Positions 14,844 to 17,423 of a stretch of 17,423 nucleotides of DNA are shown piece after piece. The notes beneath the pieces are model-generated. The model worked only from the letters and a program-made list of their open reading frames with translations. It ran no database searches and had not been told where the DNA came from. A program made the translations under genes and the position numbers. The stretch lies in the NCBI GenBank assembly GCA_031289815.1, contig JAITOS010000104.1:1-17423 (forward strand), given 5' to 3'. Positions within the stretch are counted from its first letter, which is position 1; every line of letters starts with the position of its first letter. Source of the DNA: Peptococcaceae bacterium. GTDB lineage: Bacteria; Bacillota; Desulfitobacteriia; Desulfitobacteriales; Desulfitobacteriaceae.

Positions 14844-14898
14844 TGCCGTCAATTTCGGACCAGCCGCCGTAACAAAAGCGGCAGTTCCTCTTACATAT

Positions 14899-14927
14899 AA
14901 TATAACAGACGGAGATTATTTATGCAA
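14899..14927 (-). promoter_or_regulatory. Minus-strand promoter for the antisense RNA
   Basis: TTGCAT (14922-14927) and TATATT (14899-14904), read on the minus strand, are separated by exactly 17 bp. It points at the 3' side of the toxin gene and has no open frame of its own downstream, which suits a regulatory RNA. Confidence 0.6.
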
Positions 14928-15079
14928 GATCGTTTTGCTCGTTTTAGATCGCCTGAATCGCGGAAGCGTCTTTTGGGTGCAAAGCGCCGGTCTGGTGAAT
15001 AAGCCGCACCGGCAAAATCTCAACCAAACACGGCGTAGTCGCCTATAACAACGACAGGTCGAGATTTGGATCCATCACA

Positions 15080-15415
15080 CTTGCTGAGGAGACCGCGAAG
15101 GGCGGACGGTTCCGCTTTTCGTCCCGCTACGCCTTCCTGGCGCAAAGGGACGCGCTCGGCGTCCATGCCTCGCTTTTCGCGGAACCGTCCGCCCTTCGCT
15201 TGGCTTTGGGGGTCTGGGGCGGGGCGGGAACGGGGGTGGCGGGGGGCGTTTGAATATCTGTGTTTGGGAGTCTGTTTTTGCTGGGCTTTTGAGAAAAGAC
15301 GTCCGCCTTCGGCTTCGCGATTCATGTGCGAAACTGGGGGCGGGCGTTGTGAGTTTGGGTTCGGGTTTCGCTGTTTTCTGATCTGATGAGGCTGTAACTA
15401 ATCACATTAGTTTAT
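15080..15415 (-). repeat. Dispersed intergenic repeat, copy 3 (mosaic, longest copy)
   Basis: It shares ordered blocks with copy 2 (7767-7985, opposite strand): CTTCGCGGTCTC near 15090-15103, the 15238-15318 block, and the 15335-15370 block with GGGGGCGGGCGTTG. It shares the last block plus the palindromic unit with copy 1 (139-215). The 63-bp interior of the 21-bp inverted repeat is absent from the other copies. No gene is supported between 14930 and 15595. Confidence 0.7.
15095..15199. repeat. 21-bp perfect inverted repeat
   Basis: Positions 15095-15115 and 15179-15199 are exact reverse complements (core GGGCGGACGGTTCCGC), separated by 63 bp of GC-rich sequence that itself repeats CGCTTTTCG. 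It lies within the dispersed-repeat copy 3. Frames through it look like translated repeat. Confidence 0.8.
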
Positions 15416-15454
15416 AACTAATCATGTTAGTTTATAACTAATTGCATTAGTTTA
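15395..15454. repeat. Three tandem copies of a 20-bp palindromic unit
   Basis: TAACTAATCACATTAGTTTA, TAACTAATCATGTTAGTTTA and TAACTAATTGCATTAGTTTA occupy 15395-15414, 15415-15434 and 15435-15454 without gaps. Each is a dyad AACTAAT-n3-ATTAGTT, with one base off in the middle copy. A single unit sits at 142-161 at the end of repeat copy 1. The dyads could bind a dimeric protein. Confidence 0.9.
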
Positions 15455-15595
15455 CGACTTGCCGGATCAGTTCGGGTTGGTTATCGTGTTCTTGATTGTT
15501 AGCATTGTTGTCAGCGTTGTCGTTCGACCAGCAAAGCTGAGGCTTGTTCGCTTATTTCTTCGCGCTTACTTCTTCTCGCTACTTCCTCTTTTCGC
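15455..15595. other. Intergenic stretch downstream of the CWB2 fragment
   Basis: No gene is seen. From 15548 there is a run of imperfect repeats built on TCGCTTATTTC and CGCTTACTTC (15548-15603) just downstream of the CWB2 stop. Confidence 0.4.
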
Positions 15596-16162
15596 TTATT
15601 TCGCGCCGCCGAGGGCATAGGCTTTGGTGTCGGGGGTGATGTCGCCGAAGTCTGTGCCGGTGGGGTCGTTGTTGGGGGTGAGGACGATGGCGCTGCGGGT
15701 TTTAGCGGCGAGGACGGAGCCGGTGAGGGCGTCTACGAGGGTGTTGCCGTCCGCGGTGTAGATGGTTTCATTGTTGAAGTCTAGGGCTTGGCGCAGGGTC
15801 AGGTTGGTGGCGTAGCGGTCGGCACCGTAGATACGGGTGTAGCCGGGGATGTCTTGTACGAGGGTGGGGCCGCCGAGGATATAGTTGGTTCCGCTAACAT
15901 TGCCGCTGCCGTATGACGGCGGGTTAGCGCTGCCGTCGGGGTTGGCGATCTGGATGGCGTAAGCGTTGGCGGCGGCCCAGGAAGCGATGGATACGGCGTC
16001 GGCGATGGCGAAGCGGTCAGCGCCGCGCAGGGTTCCGATTTCTACGTTGGGTAAGGTGGTGCGGAGTTGGTCGATGAGGCTGTCGTTGAGCGCGCCGACT
16101 GCAATGATTTTAGTTGCGCCTAAGCGTTGGATTTCCGCTAGTACTGCGGAGTCGATGGCATC
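15596..16162 (-). pseudogene. Truncated cell-wall-binding repeat 2 (CWB2) protein, C-terminal fragment
   Basis: A 188-codon frame ends in TAA at 15596-15598 and is preceded directly by an in-frame TAA at 16163-16165. It carries CWB2 repeat signatures: IIAVGALNDSLIDQL, RGADRFAIADAVSIA, YGADRYATNLTLRQAL, TADGNTLVDALTGSVLAA and a final KAYALGGAK. CWB2 modules anchor surface proteins to the wall polymers of clostridia and relatives. The fragment lacks a start codon, signal peptide and any N-terminal domain, so I call it a decayed remnant. The break lies about 50 bp from the inverted repeat bounding the neighbouring peptidase cassette, which may have caused or followed the truncation. No other part of the gene is seen in the window. 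Confidence 0.8.
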
Positions 16163-16212
16163 TTACTAAATCTAATTAGGTTGTTACTTACTGGATCAGA
16201 TAAGCAAGCAAT

Positions 16213-16244
16213 TTCATTCGTGTGACTTTTTCGGGTGCGAAAGT
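16213..16244 (+). repeat. Inverted repeat arm, left
   Basis: This 32-bp arm begins 11 bases past the peptidase stop codon and is complementary to 17190-17221 without mismatch. Confidence 0.93.
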
Positions 16245-16255
16245 CGAGCTAATAA

Positions 16256-17083
16256 TTATGGTTGACGAAAAGAAATCGGGTTAGCAATGTTACGCGTATC
16301 CAAGTGTTGCGTGAGACCCGTTGCGTTTGGGCTATCACTAGTGTAGATTTCATAAGACAGACCAATTGTTATGGCATACGCACGTATTTGCGCCCGCGAT
16401 ACACCGCTGATTGATATGTCGGCGGCTTGGCCCTTCACGTGATAGCTCCCTGTTGCTGCCCCTGGTACAGTCTTATTATATGCGTCCGTACGATATCCGC
16501 TAACAATTGTGACTGCTTTGCCAAAATGGTCACGAATGGCCTGAAGTCTTTCCACTAAAGCTAAGTCAACTTTCACTGTGTCCGAACCATCTTTGCAAGC
16601 AAATTCCTTGACCTGAAAATTTTTGCTAACATACACATTTCCCTGAGTGTTTTTGCTGTATATGACAACATTTGGGGAATTGTACTTGAAATTAGACTTC
16701 GGACTCACCTCAGACACAAGTTTGGTGAGTGTGTTTTTCCCCGCCAGACCGTCGTGTGCCAACCCTCTGGATAGTTGATAATTTATCACCGCGGTTTTCG
16801 TTTTCGTTCCCCATAATCCATCAATAGTTCCCGGATCGAAACTGAGCGCTTTAAGTGATTGCTGGAGCCATGTGACATATCCGCCGCTTTTGCAATTACT
16901 GCCGATTGTAACAGAGCCGTCTGTTGGCGGTTGTACGGCTGCCGCTGCCGCATAGGCAGTAACTGAAATCCACGGTGACAACACTTGGTTTGTTGCTGGA
17001 AGTGCTCCTGTTGCGCCGATGAATAGTACAACGGCGATACTGGCTGCGATCATCTTGGAATGAAATTTATTCAATACACTCAC
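16256..17083 (-). CDS. Secreted peptidoglycan-binding, M15-type peptidase
   Basis: A 275-residue exported wall hydrolase. The N-terminus has a basic start and hydrophobic core (about 11-30), with probable cleavage after VTAYA (residue 45). A peptidoglycan-binding domain follows (about 60-122; WLQQSLKAL, GTIDGLWGTKTKTAV), then an M15-family domain (about 155-270) with SGYRTDAYN and the zinc ligands H215 and D222 in SYHVKGQAAD and H260 in QHLDTR. This family cleaves D-Ala-containing peptide cross-links, as DD-carboxypeptidase or endopeptidase. The start is GTG at 17081-17083, supported by GGGAGGA seven bases upstream; no ATG fits better. It lies alone between the 32-bp inverted repeats and in the same orientation as the CWB2 remnant. 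Roles in wall remodelling or lysis are both possible. Confidence 0.88.
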   Translation of the reverse strand: MSVLNKFHSKMIAASIAVVLFIGATGALPATNQVLSPWISVTAYAAAAAVQPPTDGSVTIGSNCKSGGYVTWLQQSLKALSFDPGTIDGLWGTKTKTAVINYQLSRGLAHDGLAGKNTLTKLVSEVSPKSNFKYNSPNVVIYSKNTQGNVYVSKNFQVKEFACKDGSDTVKVDLALVERLQAIRDHFGKAVTIVSGYRTDAYNKTVPGAATGSYHVKGQAADISISGVSRAQIRAYAITIGLSYEIYTSDSPNATGLTQHLDTRNIANPISFRQP

Positions 17084-17189
17084 TATGATTTCCTCCCTTC
17101 ACCTATTGAAAGTGAATATACATTGCCGGAATTACTGTTACAGCTCGCCCTGTTAATAGTTTAACCCTCTTTTTTCAATCAACCGCTCA

Positions 17190-17221
17190 ACTTTCGCACC
17201 CGAAAAAGTCACACGAATGAA
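17190..17221 (-). repeat. Inverted repeat arm, right
   Basis: This arm lies 107 bp upstream of the peptidase start and is complementary to 16213-16244. The gap between it and the gene holds the promoter region, where no box is convincing. Confidence 0.93.
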
Positions 17222-17285
17222 GACTGTGAGCGAGTTTGAGAATGGTCTTTCTAAATTTTTTATTGCAAGCCTCCTCACAAAAACA

Positions 17286-17310
17286 GGCGGGCGCAGACCA
17301 GCCGCCCGCC
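17286..17310 (-). terminator. Intrinsic terminator, minus strand
   Basis: GGCGGGCG (17286-17293) and CGCCCGCC (17303-17310) form an 8-bp GC stem. On the minus strand it is followed by TGTTTTTGTG, a typical U-tract. It would end a transcript coming from beyond the right edge before it reaches the peptidase gene. Confidence 0.75.
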
Positions 17311-17338
17311 TGCCCAATGTTCGGGAGGCCACATAAAA

Positions 17339-17379
17339 AGCGCGCAGGAAGATGGACGTTTGTCCAATACCTACGCGCT
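17339..17379 (-). terminator. Second intrinsic terminator, minus strand
   Basis: AGCGCG and CGCGCT (17339-17344 and 17374-17379) enclose a smaller GGAC-GTTT-GTCC hairpin. On the minus strand the outer stem is followed by TTTTTAT. Together with the terminator at 17286-17310 it indicates that a minus-strand gene or small RNA ends just right of here. The 44 bases at the right edge are too short to identify it. Confidence 0.65.
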
Positions 17380-17423
17380 GTTATTCACATACATATATCC
17401 GCGTTGATGACGCAAAAAACTGT

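Larger units (their letters stand above)
14634..14892 (-). ncRNA. Candidate antisense RNA antitoxin
   Basis: A transcript started at the minus-strand promoter 14899-14927 would run leftward across the whole toxin gene and meet a U-tract terminator at 14634-14657, giving an RNA of about 260 nt; it could instead end at the hairpin 14817-14843, giving about 75 nt overlapping only the 3' end region. This is the convergent layout of RatA-type antitoxins. Entirely inferred from promoter, hairpins and context. Confidence 0.4.
16213..17221. mobile_element. Possible cassette bounded by 32-bp perfect inverted repeats
   Basis: Positions 16213-16244 and 17190-17221 are exact reverse complements over 32 bp (core GACTTTTTCGGGTGCGAAAG). 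They enclose about 1.0 kb with a single gene, a secreted M15 peptidase, its ribosome site and leader. No transposase and no flanking target duplication are visible, so a non-autonomous element is only one reading. Each arm can also fold on itself (GAC..TTTCG with CGAAAGTC), so paired regulatory hairpins are an alternative. Confidence 0.45.

Noticed and set aside
14922..15002. 26-codon frame beginning MQDRFARFRS with a GGAG upstream
   Set aside because: Its ATG overlaps the -35 box of the better-supported antisense promoter, and the basic, low-complexity product resembles nothing I recognise.
14914..15067. Minus-strand frames suggesting a frameshifted small protein (RPVVVIGDYAVF then VEILPVRLIHQ)
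   Set aside because: Two short overlapping frames without start signals or a recognised family; chance open frames in GC-rich DNA are as likely.
15395..15454. CRISPR array
   Set aside because: The 20-bp units are directly adjacent with no spacers.

Overview
The window looks like the chromosome of a Gram-positive-type anaerobe of the Bacillota, most likely Clostridia or a close relative. This rests on purine-rich Shine-Dalgarno sites in front of most genes, a cell-wall-binding-repeat-2 (CWB2) protein fragment, a tiny holin-like toxin peptide, and an aconitase of the roughly 640-residue anaerobe type. I cannot name a genus. The window is a conserved housekeeping block (about 8.1-14.4 kb) between two accessory stretches.

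Left stretch (1-8100). Positions 2-91 encode the last residues of an IS66-family transposase, with the probable insertion-sequence end near 115. A HEPN/minimal-nucleotidyltransferase toxin-antitoxin pair follows on the minus strand (295-1007) with its own promoter. Next is a complete Tn7-like transposon at 1076-7745. Its ends begin TGT and end ACA, it is bounded by a perfect 5-bp target duplication TAAAG (1071-1075 and 7746-7750), and it carries three spaced TnsB-type sites at one end and four tiled sites at the other, as in Tn7. It encodes tnsA, tnsB, tnsC and a TnsD-type tniQ in one tightly packed minus-strand operon. The tnsA promoter is embedded in the right-end sites. There is no tnsE, no CRISPR component and no cargo. 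The transposon abuts a GC-rich repeat (7767-7985) that recurs elsewhere in the window.

Housekeeping block. cca (CCA-adding enzyme with an unusual insertion after its HD motif) and queG (epoxyqueuosine reductase) overlap on the plus strand; both concern tRNA maturation. They converge through a shared hairpin terminator on a minus-strand operon of aconitase, an Lrp/AsnC regulator and a PLP aminotransferase.

Right stretch (14360-17423). This holds a candidate type I toxin-antitoxin locus: a 24-residue holin-like peptide at 14736-14810 with a convergent antisense promoter at 14899-14927. A second copy of the GC-rich repeat follows, with a 21-bp inverted repeat and three tandem copies of a 20-bp palindrome. 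Then come an N-terminally truncated CWB2 gene and a secreted peptidoglycan-binding/M15 peptidase gene lying between perfect 32-bp inverted repeats (16213-16244 and 17190-17221). Two minus-strand terminators close the window.

The most notable points are the cargo-free Tn7-like element whose target site sits beside a dispersed intergenic repeat instead of a conserved gene, the inverted-repeat-bounded peptidase cassette, and the unannotated-looking toxin/antisense locus.
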